Assembly (NCBI GenBank): GCA_002725445.1
Contig: PBPD01000118.1
Location: forward strand, 1-10,679
Direction of reading: 5' to 3'
Source of the DNA: Rickettsiales bacterium
GTDB taxonomy: Bacteria; Pseudomonadota; Alphaproteobacteria; Rickettsiales; UBA3002
Length of the DNA: 10,679 nucleotides
Part shown: positions 1-8,205 of the stretch, one piece after another
Numbering within the stretch: position 1 is the stretch's first letter
How the letters are laid out: each line of letters begins with the position of its first letter
The notes under the pieces: generated by a model
The model's input: the letters and a program-made list of their open reading frames with translations, nothing else
Database searches by the model: none
What the model was told of the DNA's origin: nothing
Translations under genes and position numbers: made by a program

Positions 1-208
1 AGGTCATCTCACGCTCAGCCTGCACTTTATTGCCCTGCCCATGCACCACTTCGCGCAATTGTTCGCGCAGTGCGGGCGGATAATCCGACATAATCCACGC
101 GCCCAATTCATGCACCTGCACACCATCGGTGCGCACAAGCGCGGCGTCAATGCCGTCGAGCGATGTGCCGCTCATCAATCCGATTGCCCATATACTACTA
201 TCTGACAT
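1..208 (-). CDS. anmK: Anhydro-N-acetylmuramic acid kinase, N-terminal part (partial, runs off the window start)
   Basis: AnmK phosphorylates 1,6-anhydro-N-acetylmuramic acid with ATP and opens the anhydro ring to give MurNAc-6-phosphate, a cytoplasmic step of peptidoglycan recycling. Sixty-nine codons are visible from the minus-strand ATG at 206-208; the rest lies beyond base 1. Residues 10-24 read GLMSGTSLDGIDAAL, the N-terminal nucleotide-binding signature of the family, followed by an ordinary beta-strand/helix continuation. An AAAGG-like ribosome binding site sits about five bases upstream of the ATG and supports this start. The gene is divergent from tyrS across 72 bp, an arrangement I recall as common in alphaproteobacteria. 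The motif is diagnostic, so the family is secure, but integrity of the gene beyond the edge cannot be judged. Confidence 0.93.
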   Translation of the reverse strand, partial: MSDSSIWAIGLMSGTSLDGIDAALVRTDGVQVHELGAWIMSDYPPALREQLREVVHGQGNKVQAEREMT

Positions 209-209
209 A

Positions 210-238
210 TTGCCTTTATGCCCCCTAACGGTTATGAC
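210..238 (+). promoter_or_regulatory. Putative sigma70-type promoter for tyrS
   Basis: TTGCCT (210-215) and TATGAC (233-238) are 17 bp apart, each matching 4 of 6 consensus bases. The -10 box overlaps the proposed -10 box of the divergent anmK promoter (GTTATGAC reads GTCATAAC on the other strand). The inferred leader of about 35 bases is too short for a T-box or other tRNA-sensing riboswitch, and none is seen. Confidence 0.3.
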
Positions 239-260
239 AGGCTTTTATGATTCACTGCAA
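231..260 (-). promoter_or_regulatory. Putative sigma70-type promoter for anmK
   Basis: On the minus strand TTGCAG (255-260) lies 18 bp from CATAAC (231-236), each matching 4 of 6 consensus bases. A start near base 224 would leave a short leader that contains the AAAGG ribosome binding site. The match is modest and position-based only. Confidence 0.3.
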
Positions 261-280
261 ATAAAGGTAACACGAGACCC

Positions 281-1546
281 ATGGATTTTCTACGTATCTG
301 TAAAGAACGCGGCTATTTTCACCAATGCACCGATGAGGCTGGCCTGCATGCGTATCTTAATGGCAACGAAAATTCGGGCGCTGGGGCCCCAGCCGTGGCC
401 TATATTGGCTTTGACTGCACAGCCAAATCGCTGCATGTGGGCAGCCTGTTGCAAATTATGCTGCTGCGCTGGTTTCAGAAATGCGGGCACAAACCTATCG
501 TATTGATGGGCGGCGGCACCACCAAAGTGGGCGACCCGACCGGCAAGGACAAATCACGCCAGCTGCTGACCGATGCGGACATTCAGGAAAATATGGATAG
601 TTTGCAGCAGGTGTTCCAACAATTCATTACCTTTGGCGATGGCCCAACCGACGCGATCATGGTGAACAATGCCGACTGGCTGGACAGTCTGGAATATATT
701 CCGTTTCTGCGCGAATATGGCCGCCATTTCTCGGTCAATCGCATGTTGTCGATGGAAAGTGTGAAACAGCGCCTGTCGCGCGAATCACATCTCAGCTTTC
801 TTGAGTTCAACTATATGATTTTACAATCGTTTGATTTTGTAAAACTGAATGAGTGGCATGGCTGCCGCGTACAGTTTGGTGGCTCCGATCAATGGGGCAA
901 TATTGTGATGGGTGTAGAGCTGAACCGTCGTGCAGCAGAAGACACTACCGAGCTTTATGGCATGACCTCACCGCTTATTACCACCGCATCGGGTGGCAAA
1001 ATGGGCAAAACGGCCGAAGGCGCCGTGTGGCTGAACAGCGCAATGACCTCGCCATACGATTACTGGCAATTCTGGCGCAATACGGAAGATGCCGATGTAG
1101 GCCGATTCCTGCGCATTTTTACCGAACTTCCATTAGAAGAAATTCAAAAACTCGAAAGCGCGGAAGGTGCGGGCATTAACGACGCCAAGAAAGTGCTGGC
1201 CACCGAAGCCACCAAGCTGTTGCACGGCGAAGAAGCCGCACGTCAGGCAGAAGACACCGCACGCCAGACCTTCGAGCAAGGCGCTGTTGGCGGCGCACTG
1301 CCTGAATTTAGCGTGGATCGCGGCGAGCTGGAAGCAGGCATCCCTGCCTTTAAGCTGCTGCAAACCGCTGAGTTGGCAGAGTCAGGCAAGAAGGCCCGCA
1401 ATCTGATTAAGCAAGGCGGTGTGAAAGTGAATGATGCCCCCGTGCAAGCCGAAGACCAACCCATTAGCCTGAGCGATATGACTGCGGAAGGCTATATCAA
1501 GCTCTCCGCTGGCAAAAAACGTCACGCCCTGATTAAAGCTGCGTAA
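281..1546 (+). CDS. tyrS: Tyrosine--tRNA ligase
   Basis: This cytoplasmic class I aminoacyl-tRNA synthetase activates tyrosine with ATP and charges tRNA-Tyr. The 421-residue length is normal for the bacterial enzyme. The catalytic Rossmann domain shows YIGFD (41-45), HVGS (52-55, the HIGH-equivalent), GDPTGK (84-89), the tyrosine-pocket segment FNYMILQSFDF (176-186, with Tyr178, Gln182 and Asp185), GGSDQWGNI (200-208) and KMGKT (240-244, the KMSKS-equivalent). Residues about 355-420 form the C-terminal S4-like RNA-binding domain (KKARNLIKQGGVKVND). The Ser in HVGS and the Gly in KMGKT depart from the textbook motifs; I recall these variants in alphaproteobacterial TyrRS, so they probably mark lineage and not loss of function. 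The ATG at 281 is preceded by AAAGG at 263-267, a rather long 13-base spacing, but no better in-frame start is seen. It is transcribed divergently from anmK and converges on the YhdP-like gene. Confidence 0.97.
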   Translation: MDFLRICKERGYFHQCTDEAGLHAYLNGNENSGAGAPAVAYIGFDCTAKSLHVGSLLQIMLLRWFQKCGHKPIVLMGGGTTKVGDPTGKDKSRQLLTDADIQENMDSLQQVFQQFITFGDGPTDAIMVNNADWLDSLEYIPFLREYGRHFSVNRMLSMESVKQRLSRESHLSFLEFNYMILQSFDFVKLNEWHGCRVQFGGSDQWGNIVMGVELNRRAAEDTTELYGMTSPLITTASGGKMGKTAEGAVWLNSAMTSPYDYWQFWRNTEDADVGRFLRIFTELPLEEIQKLESAEGAGINDAKKVLATEATKLLHGEEAARQAEDTARQTFEQGAVGGALPEFSVDRGELEAGIPAFKLLQTAELAESGKKARNLIKQGGVKVNDAPVQAEDQPISLSDMTAEGYIKLSAGKKRHALIKAA

Positions 1547-1552
1547 TTACGT

Positions 1553-4500
1553 CTAGCGCGCGTTTTGGGCTGGTGCGGCCTCTGCCTCGCCATTGGTCGG
1601 GTTAGCGGGTTTAGCCGGCTGATCAAACACATCAAACAAATTGCGCAAGAAACCCGGCGTGAATGCCGATAGCGGATTTACCAACACGCTTGGGTCATTA
1701 TAGTCGCCTTTGACACTGTAGTTAATGCCGAGAATCCCCTGCCCCTCGCCGCCAGCCAGCGCTTCGCCTACGAGCGGGATTTTGCTGAGCAGCGAATTAA
1801 CCGCATAAACGGGCACCAATGTGCCTTTCAGGTTAATGGCTGCATTCTTCAAACTCACATCGCCTTCGGCCGTAATGCCCAGCGATGAGCCAACCATTTT
1901 GGTATTCTTGAAGCTTAACGCATCATCGGCAAACACAAAATCGCCCGAAAATTTATCGAACCCGATGCCCTTGCCTGTCAGCGTATTCACCAACCCTTCC
2001 AACGAACCAAGGCTGAGTATACGGCCAAGCACGGGCGCATCACGCAGCAGAAACTCTTCGATAATCAGCCTGCCAACCAGCGGGTGGGTCGGCTTACTAT
2101 CATCATACGTGCCCTGCATGCTTAATGTACCACCATACATATTGCTCACCATGTCAAACGCGCCGAGGAAGCGTCCGGCATCGTTTGAGGTTAGCGAAAA
2201 CGTCCGCGCGCCGTTTTCATGGTCAATCAACAAATCAAAATGCTTACCCTCAGCCAGCTTGGCATGCAGCCGCGCCGCATTGCATTTATCGTGATTGCAA
2301 TAAAGATAGCCATTTACGTCCGAAATGGCCTGTTCTTTTGCCAGCAAGATGCGCCCCACATCTATATCGAGATGTAACGGCGGGAAATTGCTGATTGAAG
2401 GGTTGCTGTCCTCCGATTGCTCCATGTAGCTACTGAGGTCAAGCTGCTCCCCCGTCAGCTTGATGCGGTAACCATTTTGCATGGGGCTATAAGCAAGGCC
2501 GATGCGTGTATCCCCAAAACGCAGATCCCTCAGATCAACGGTATTGACTGCCTGCATCGCATCATCGAGCGTTAGCACACCTTCAGCCGAGGCGGCCTGC
2601 GAGGTGAGTTTGAATGCCAGTTGTTCCGCTTCCACATCAGGCACACGTTTGACCATCAGCTGCGCCGCTTCGCCCACCGGTTTACGCCAGCCCACCTCTG
2701 CTACATCAATCGTTGCGGCATCCAGCTTCACATCAAGGTCGACATCTTTGATGTCGCCTTCCTGCGTAATACGCGCCTTCAGCTGCACCGGCCCTTTCAC
2801 ATAGGATTGCGCTGGCAAGCCCAGCTTTTCCAGCTGCTTGATGGTGGTGGTCGCGTTAAGCGTGTAAAGCGCAGGGCGGCTTAGCTTATCTTCAATGGTA
2901 AACTGCACGGGTACGGTGTTCACAGAGCCACGGCCATCAAAGCTCAGCGACTTGGCATCTGCTTTGAATTGCGCTGCGCTGACAGAAATATCCCATTGCC
3001 CGTCATAGCGTGGGTATGCGGCGTCCTTTACGGCAGCCTCAACACTATACTTCACACCATCAAGGTTGATTTCGCCGTCTGCCACTTCGCCGGAGAACGC
3101 ATCAAATACCAGCTCTATTTTGCCTTCCAGCGTTCCGGATACGGCGTCTTTATTCACGTCCACACCCTGCATAAACGGAAAATATTTTGGTTGCAGGAAC
3201 TGCAATACGTCCTGCGCATCGCTTTTTATGTTTAGCGCCACCTCCATAGGGGTAGCAGGCTGGTTCAAATTGGGTGCAACGAGGGTGCTGTTGGTAATAC
3301 GCGTGTTGTTCAGGCTTTGCGCTGTATCTATGTCGACACGCATGGTTTCACCCGTGAAATAGACCGTGCCATCCACTTTGGTGGCAGGTGCGAATTGTTC
3401 TACATAGCGCACGTCAGCCCCCTTCACCTCGACAAACGCTTGCAAAAATGCGTCGGGGAAAAATTCCGGCTCAAAATCTTCTGGTTTGAGCTGAATGGTA
3501 ACGCCCGCCTTACTTGACATGCCTTTGGTGATCGAGCTGGTGGCCCATTCTCGCGAGGCAGGCGCCAGCCCCACGGGCCAGTAACGATAGAGGTCTTCTA
3601 CTGGCATATCCGTCGCGCTGGCAGTCATGTCCACATAGGCTGCCCCTTCACCCACCAGCTGCGCATTGCCCGAAAACAGTATCTCAGTTGGCTCTTTTAA
3701 CCCAATCAAGCCTTCGCTTATGCGAATATCGTTATAGTCATTGGATACGTCGCCAGTAATCTGATAATGCCTGATAGGCACAGGCTCTGCAAATATCTCG
3801 GGCAGCTCCAGCACGCCTGCCTTCGCCCCTTTCAGATTAAAATCCGCAGACTCCACATCCCATTGCGACAACTGCACACCCACTTGCCCAGCCAACGGCA
3901 CTTGCGCACCCGAAACCAGCGAACAGTCCGGCATAAATTTGCATAGCATCGGCGGCCAGATATTCCCCAACTCCAGCGATAGAGAGGCTGTCATATCTGC
4001 CTGATTGAGCACCATTACCGCATCAACAAATGCATCTTCCTGACGGTAGGCAAAGGGCAACTGCAAACTAAACTCACTATGCTGATTAAGCTGCAGCAAA
4101 TGCATCTGCACATTGGGCGCGAATATATTCTCCTCACCGCTCTGGGTAATCAGCTGCACATTGGCATCGCGCACATAGACATCTGGCACTACAAAATCTG
4201 TGTCTGGCTGCTGTGAATCGCTGCCCATGCCTGCCAACGCACCCAGCATGTCTGCCACAGGCAATTTAGACTCACCCTCGCCCACGCCAACATAAACACC
4301 GCCCTCCGCGTCACTATTGAAACGTAGCGACGGCTGGTAAAGCACCACGCGCCGCGGCTGCACCTTGCCCTCTAACAGGCCTGGCACATGCAAGGACACT
4401 TCCACATCTGGCAGCTCTGCAAAGATTTGGCCATCGCGCAGTAGCACGCTGGTATTAATGCTGTGAATACCCACGGGCGAACGCCAGCCATCCCATTGCA

Positions 4501-4747
4501 ACAGCGTATTGCCAGTGCGCACCTCAAACACAGAGCCCGGTGGATTAAGTGCGCGCTCCACATAATCGTTAAGCGCCGGCACTTCCCGCGGGCCTGTTGC
4601 CACCCATGCAAGCAATGCCGCCACCGCCAACACCAATAACAACACAAATGCGGCAAGCACACGCGATAGAATTTTGACAGGTTTTTGCGCACGTGCCATA
4701 AAAGCCCGAAACCTGTTTTGGGAAGGTGTTTGCTGTGTCTGATCCAT
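1553..4747 (-). CDS. YhdP/AsmA-like inner-membrane-anchored protein (DUF3971 and AsmA-like C-terminal regions)
   Basis: The 1064-residue protein has a short cytoplasmic head, one hydrophobic segment at about residues 25-50 (VLAAFVLLLVLAVAALLAWV) and a very long, beta-strand-rich remainder expected to lie in the periplasm. Repeated AsmA-like blocks of short alternating strands run through it. The C-terminal part, about residues 885-1045, has the family hallmark run ending in GTLVPVYAVNSLLSKIPL and VNPLSAFTPGFLRNLF. A polar tail rich in Pro, Ala and Asn follows. Proteobacterial relatives (TamB, YhdP, YdbH) form groove-shaped bridges implicated in moving phospholipids from inner to outer membrane; transfer of that role here is inference. 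ATG at 4745-4747 gives the full head but has only a weak CAGAG-like site; Met17 (ATG at 4697-4699) is an alternative that would remove the overlap with glnE. It converges with tyrS across 6 bp. Family assignment is firm; the precise subfamily and function are less so. Confidence 0.85.
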   Translation of the reverse strand: MDQTQQTPSQNRFRAFMARAQKPVKILSRVLAAFVLLLVLAVAALLAWVATGPREVPALNDYVERALNPPGSVFEVRTGNTLLQWDGWRSPVGIHSINTSVLLRDGQIFAELPDVEVSLHVPGLLEGKVQPRRVVLYQPSLRFNSDAEGGVYVGVGEGESKLPVADMLGALAGMGSDSQQPDTDFVVPDVYVRDANVQLITQSGEENIFAPNVQMHLLQLNQHSEFSLQLPFAYRQEDAFVDAVMVLNQADMTASLSLELGNIWPPMLCKFMPDCSLVSGAQVPLAGQVGVQLSQWDVESADFNLKGAKAGVLELPEIFAEPVPIRHYQITGDVSNDYNDIRISEGLIGLKEPTEILFSGNAQLVGEGAAYVDMTASATDMPVEDLYRYWPVGLAPASREWATSSITKGMSSKAGVTIQLKPEDFEPEFFPDAFLQAFVEVKGADVRYVEQFAPATKVDGTVYFTGETMRVDIDTAQSLNNTRITNSTLVAPNLNQPATPMEVALNIKSDAQDVLQFLQPKYFPFMQGVDVNKDAVSGTLEGKIELVFDAFSGEVADGEINLDGVKYSVEAAVKDAAYPRYDGQWDISVSAAQFKADAKSLSFDGRGSVNTVPVQFTIEDKLSRPALYTLNATTTIKQLEKLGLPAQSYVKGPVQLKARITQEGDIKDVDLDVKLDAATIDVAEVGWRKPVGEAAQLMVKRVPDVEAEQLAFKLTSQAASAEGVLTLDDAMQAVNTVDLRDLRFGDTRIGLAYSPMQNGYRIKLTGEQLDLSSYMEQSEDSNPSISNFPPLHLDIDVGRILLAKEQAISDVNGYLYCNHDKCNAARLHAKLAEGKHFDLLIDHENGARTFSLTSNDAGRFLGAFDMVSNMYGGTLSMQGTYDDSKPTHPLVGRLIIEEFLLRDAPVLGRILSLGSLEGLVNTLTGKGIGFDKFSGDFVFADDALSFKNTKMVGSSLGITAEGDVSLKNAAINLKGTLVPVYAVNSLLSKIPLVGEALAGGEGQGILGINYSVKGDYNDPSVLVNPLSAFTPGFLRNLFDVFDQPAKPANPTNGEAEAAPAQNAR
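4674..4702 (+). promoter_or_regulatory. Strong putative sigma70 promoter for glnE, inside the 5' coding region of the opposing gene
   Basis: TTGACA (4674-4679, perfect -35) is followed after 17 bp by CATAAA (4697-4702, 4 of 6), with a TGC extended -10 at 4694-4696. The inferred start near 4709 gives a leader of about 26 bases containing the GGAAGG ribosome binding site of glnE. It is the best promoter match in the window and lies opposite the codons for the N-terminal head and start of the membrane segment of the YhdP-like protein. Confidence 0.6.
4721..4726 (+). promoter_or_regulatory. Ribosome binding site deciding the glnE start
   Basis: GGAAGG ends 8 bases before the GTG at 4735, which is ideal spacing. 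It overlaps the earlier in-frame GTG at 4726, ruling that one out as the likely start. Confidence 0.7.
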
Positions 4748-7650
4748 CTCTGTTCTGTGATAGCATTACCCATTTGCCACAAGCAAGCAACTTGGACGAT
4801 GCCACGCGCTTTTTGGACGAATTGCAAGCACGCGCTGACCAACATTCCGAGGCGATTTCACAGCATATCACCAGCTGGCTTGCACACCCGCACGGCAAAC
4901 AGTTGCTCGCGGGGATTGGCGCGCACTCCCCCTACATTTCGCGCATCATGCTGCGCAATCCCGATATTTTACAGCACATTGCCGACAAGGGCGTGCTGAA
5001 TGCGAGCGCCGATGCAATACGCGAAATAGAAGCGCTGCCTATTGATACGCTGTCAGAAGAGGCGCTGATGCGCGAGCTACGCCATAGCAAACAGCGTATT
5101 GCAGCCTTGCTGGGTGTTGCCGAGGTCACACAGTCCGCGCCGCTGCTGGATATCACAGAAAAGCTGGCCTTGTTTGCTGATAGCTGTGTACGCGCATGCG
5201 TCGAATGGTGCATCGAGCAAGGACGCCGTCAGAGCGAGATCGAAAGCGCAGCAGGGCTTATCATCTTGGGCATGGGCAAGCTGGGGGCCTATGAACTGAA
5301 CTATTCCAGCGATATCGACCTGATCGCCCTCTATGACCGCGAGCTGGTGCAGTACACAGGCAAAAAAACCGTAGAGCATTTTTTCGTGCGGCTTGTGCAA
5401 AAGCTGATTCACCTGCTGCAGGAACGCACGCAGGACGGCTATGTGTTCCGCACCGATTTTCGTCTGCGCCCCGACCCTTCGTCCACCCCACTTGCTGTCA
5501 GCACAGAGAACGCTATCGCTTATTACGAAACTGTCGGGCAAAACTGGGAACGCGCGGCAATGATCAAGGCGCGGCAGGTGGCAGGCGACACGCAGGCCGG
5601 AGAAGAATTCATTCAAGCAATTCAGCCTTTTATATGGCGCAAACATTTGGACTTCGCCACCATTGCCGACATCAACTCTATCAAGCGCCAGATGCACACC
5701 AGCTCTACTGCACCGATCTCGCTACCGGGGCATAACATCAAAACAGGGCGCGGCGGCATACGCGAAATCGAGTTTTATGTGCAAACGCAACAGCTGGTAT
5801 GGGGTGGCCGCACCAGTGAGCTGCGCACACAAAGTACGCTGGACTCGCTAAAAGCATTGCAGGCAGAGGACATTATCAGCCAACGCCACGCCGACACATT
5901 GAAAGAGGCATACCTGTATTTACGGCGGGTGGAACATCATTTGCAAATCCGTTCGGATCAACAGACGCATAGCCTGCCTAATCAGGAAGAAAACATAGCC
6001 GCACTTGCGGAATTTCTGGGGTATGAAGATGTGATTCACTTCACCCGCGAAATGCAACACCAGCTGGAGACAGTGCACGCGATTTATATTGAATCAATGG
6101 AAGATAGCGAGCCACTGGCTGTGGAAGGTAATCTGGTATTCACAGGCGTGGAAAATGACCCCGAAACACTTACAACCTTGAGCAATATGGGCTACGCCAG
6201 CCCAGAGAATGTATCGGCACTAATCATGAACTGGCACCGTGGCCACAGGCGCGCCACACGCAGCAAACGCTCACGCCAATTGCTCACCGAACTGGTGCCC
6301 GCCCTTTTAAGCGCATTAGCCGACACAGCAAATCCCGATGCGGCATTTGCCCGCTTCGATGATTTTCTCGCAAAAACGCCTGTAGGCGTACAGCTATTTT
6401 CACTGTTATCCGCCCGTGCCGAGCTGATGCCGTTGCTGGCGCACATTATGGGCACCGCACCGGCGCTAGGCAACACGCTCAGCAAATACCCCAACCTGTT
6501 GGATACGGTGGTTGCCAGCCGTTTCGGCGAAGAATTGCCCGACAGTGAACATGTCTGGCAGCAGCTGCATCATATGCTGGCCGAATCCGAAGATTATGAA
6601 GACCGACTACGCGCCCTGCGCGAATGCAAAAGCGAACGCGAGTTTGAAATTGGCATTCGCATGATCAGCCAGACCATTAGCGCTGAAAACGCTGAACGCG
6701 CTTTGTCGGATCTGGCCGATATTATTTTGCAATCGACCCTGAATGTCGTGTTAGACGAATTCTCACAAAGCTACGGCGTGGTAGAAGGTTCTGATCTGGC
6801 CGTTGTCGGCTTAGGAAAACTGGGCGGCAGCGAAATGACTTTCGGCTCGGATATCGACATTATGTTCATTTATGATGGCGACCCGATGGCCTGCTCAAAT
6901 GGCCGCAAAACCTTTGAAGCGCGCGTGTATTATCAGCGTTTGTGTCAGCGTTTTATCAGCGCTTTGACCGTGCTGACAGGCGAAGGCAGGCTCTATGATG
7001 TCGATGTGCGCATGCGGCCTGCAGGCAATGACAGCCCCCTCGCCTTGCATATGGATGCCTTCCACAAATATTTCGAAGAGTCAGCATGGACCTTTGAATA
7101 CATGGCACTGACCAAAGCCCGTATTGTGGCCAGTTCATCCAAAGCGCTGGCGAATCATTTGTCTGATTTGATCAATACGCTTATCTGCAAAGAGCGCGAT
7201 GGCGAAGCATTGGCGAAAGACATTCAGACCATGCGCGCCAAAGTGGCTGATGAATTTCCCACACGCAATGCATGGAATATCAAACACGTGCCGGGCGGCT
7301 TGATGGATGTGAATTTCATCGCGCAATATATTGCACTCAAATATGCACACACGCATCCAGACGTGGCGGCTCCGGCGGCAAGCCAGGTGTTTGAGGCCGC
7401 AGCGCATGCTGGCATTTTGCCGCAAGACAAGGCCGACGAGCTGCTTGCTGCCACACATTTGCTCTCGGATATCCTCAGCTATTTGCGGCTATGTACCGAA
7501 GGCAAATTTTATGATGACACCGCGCCCATAGGCTTGAAAAACCTGTTATGCGCCGTATTTAATTGTCAGGACATTACATTGCTGAAATCGACGCTGCAAA
7601 GCACTGAAGCCGCTATGCAGGAGCAATTTGAAAAACTTGCATCTTTGTAA
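4735..7650 (+). CDS. glnE: Bifunctional glutamine synthetase adenylyltransferase / adenylyl-removing enzyme
   Basis: GlnE controls glutamine synthetase in the cytoplasm by adding AMP to, or phosphorolytically removing it from, a tyrosine on each subunit, under PII and glutamine control. From the GTG at 4735 the protein has 971 residues, a normal length, with two tandem nucleotidyltransferase domains. The N-terminal (removing) domain has GMGKLGAYELNYSSDID near residues 179-195, with metal ligands Asp193 and Asp195, then Asp241 in RTDFRLRP and GRGGIREIEF at 338-347. The C-terminal (adenylylating) domain has GLGKLGGSEMTFGSDID at about 692-708, with Asp706 and Asp708, and Asp757 in DVDVRMRP. Both catalytic centres look intact. 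A GTG at 4726 is in frame but overlaps the GGAAGG ribosome binding site. The start overlaps the divergent YhdP-like start by 13 bp. The peroxiredoxin gene follows after 53 bp on the same strand. Confidence 0.96.
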   Translation: MSDPSLFCDSITHLPQASNLDDATRFLDELQARADQHSEAISQHITSWLAHPHGKQLLAGIGAHSPYISRIMLRNPDILQHIADKGVLNASADAIREIEALPIDTLSEEALMRELRHSKQRIAALLGVAEVTQSAPLLDITEKLALFADSCVRACVEWCIEQGRRQSEIESAAGLIILGMGKLGAYELNYSSDIDLIALYDRELVQYTGKKTVEHFFVRLVQKLIHLLQERTQDGYVFRTDFRLRPDPSSTPLAVSTENAIAYYETVGQNWERAAMIKARQVAGDTQAGEEFIQAIQPFIWRKHLDFATIADINSIKRQMHTSSTAPISLPGHNIKTGRGGIREIEFYVQTQQLVWGGRTSELRTQSTLDSLKALQAEDIISQRHADTLKEAYLYLRRVEHHLQIRSDQQTHSLPNQEENIAALAEFLGYEDVIHFTREMQHQLETVHAIYIESMEDSEPLAVEGNLVFTGVENDPETLTTLSNMGYASPENVSALIMNWHRGHRRATRSKRSRQLLTELVPALLSALADTANPDAAFARFDDFLAKTPVGVQLFSLLSARAELMPLLAHIMGTAPALGNTLSKYPNLLDTVVASRFGEELPDSEHVWQQLHHMLAESEDYEDRLRALRECKSEREFEIGIRMISQTISAENAERALSDLADIILQSTLNVVLDEFSQSYGVVEGSDLAVVGLGKLGGSEMTFGSDIDIMFIYDGDPMACSNGRKTFEARVYYQRLCQRFISALTVLTGEGRLYDVDVRMRPAGNDSPLALHMDAFHKYFEESAWTFEYMALTKARIVASSSKALANHLSDLINTLICKERDGEALAKDIQTMRAKVADEFPTRNAWNIKHVPGGLMDVNFIAQYIALKYAHTHPDVAAPAASQVFEAAAHAGILPQDKADELLAATHLLSDILSYLRLCTEGKFYDDTAPIGLKNLLCAVFNCQDITLLKSTLQSTEAAMQEQFEKLASL

Positions 7651-7651
7651 G

Positions 7652-7679
7652 TTGTCGCGTCTATTCAGTCGCGTACATT
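7652..7679 (+). promoter_or_regulatory. Possible weak promoter for the bcp-type gene
   Basis: TTGTCG (7652-7657) and TACATT (7674-7679) are 16 bp apart, each with 4 of 6 consensus matches, in the 53-bp gap after glnE. If unused, the gene is read from the glnE promoter; no intrinsic terminator separates the two. Confidence 0.25.
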
Positions 7680-7693
7680 ACGGATGAAATCAT

Positions 7694-7698
7694 GGAGG
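7694..7698 (+). promoter_or_regulatory. Ribosome binding site deciding the peroxiredoxin start
   Basis: GGAGG ends 5 bases before the ATG at 7704. It overlaps the in-frame upstream ATG at 7692, so translation most likely begins at 7704. Confidence 0.8.
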
Positions 7699-7703
7699 AT
7701 AGT

Positions 7704-8198
7704 ATGGCCAGCACCGCAAAGAAAACCGAACCGTATTTGAATGAAGGCGACACCGCGCCAGAATTTGATTTGCCAACCGATGGCGGCGAAAAAGTTTCAC
7801 TGAGTGAATTCCACGGCAAAAAGAATGTGGTCGTCTATTTCTATCCCAAGGACGACACGCCCGGTTGCACCACAGAAGCTAAAGACTTTCGTGATCTGGC
7901 TGATGAATTCAAACAGGCCGACACGGTGATTATTGGCATTTCAAAAGACCCGATTGCCAAGCATGACAAGTTCAAAGCCAAGCATGAGCTGAATTTTGCC
8001 CTCGCCTCCGACGAAGAGCACGACACCTGTGAGCGTTATGGCGTGTGGGTAGAGAAGAACATGTATGGCAAGAAATACATGGGTATTCAGCGCGCTACTT
8101 TCTTGATAAACAAAGAAGGGGTTATTGCGCGCAGTTGGCCAAAAGTGAAAGTGAACGGCCACGCCGCTGACGTGCTGAGCGCTGCACAAACACTCTAG
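7704..8198 (+). CDS. bcp: Bcp/PrxQ-type thiol peroxidase (peroxiredoxin)
   Basis: This AhpC/TSA-fold peroxiredoxin reduces hydrogen peroxide and organic hydroperoxides in the cytoplasm, with electrons usually supplied by thioredoxin. From ATG 7704 it has 164 residues, slightly longer than typical Bcp. The active-site stretch YFYPKDDTPGCTTEA contains the peroxidatic Cys55 and the conserved Pro and Thr around it; YGVW and KYMGIQRATFLI follow later, as in the family. The resolving cysteine that sits five residues after the peroxidatic one in E. coli Bcp is absent (Lys60 is there). The only other cysteine is Cys109, just before RYGVW, so the enzyme may work by a 1-Cys route or use Cys109. It follows glnE by 53 bp in the same direction and converges on the sirtuin gene. 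The upstream ATG at 7692 is rejected because the GGAGG site overlaps it. Confidence 0.94.
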   Translation: MASTAKKTEPYLNEGDTAPEFDLPTDGGEKVSLSEFHGKKNVVVYFYPKDDTPGCTTEAKDFRDLADEFKQADTVIIGISKDPIAKHDKFKAKHELNFALASDEEHDTCERYGVWVEKNMYGKKYMGIQRATFLINKEGVIARSWPKVKVNGHAADVLSAAQTL

Positions 8199-8205
8199 TG
8201 GCTCA

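Noticed and set aside
129..506. A 125-codon plus-strand open frame spanning the anmK-tyrS intergenic region
   Set aside because: It overlaps the diagnostic anmK N-terminus and the tyrS N-terminus in other frames, with no family resemblance of its own.
281..1546. HVGS and KMGKT instead of HIGH and KMSKS in TyrRS, as possible signs of a non-canonical enzyme
   Set aside because: All other tyrosine and ATP site segments are intact and I recall the same variants in alphaproteobacterial TyrRS, so this looks like a lineage feature.
1542..1551. Palindrome CGTAATTACG over the tyrS stop codon
   Set aside because: It has no loop and no following T-run, so it is not an intrinsic terminator; a 10-bp AT-centred palindrome can occur by chance.
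4726..4734. GTG at 4726 as the glnE start
   Set aside because: The GGAAGG ribosome binding site overlaps it; GTG at 4735 has ideal spacing.
5077..5697. A 206-codon open frame on the minus strand opposite glnE
   Set aside because: It lies wholly inside glnE, has no recognisable motif and an odd Cys/His-rich composition. It is best explained as a codon-bias shadow.
7654..7674. Direct repeat GTCGCGT (7654-7660 and 7668-7674) between glnE and bcp
   Set aside because: It is two short copies only, 14 bp apart, with no wider pattern; not enough to call an operator.
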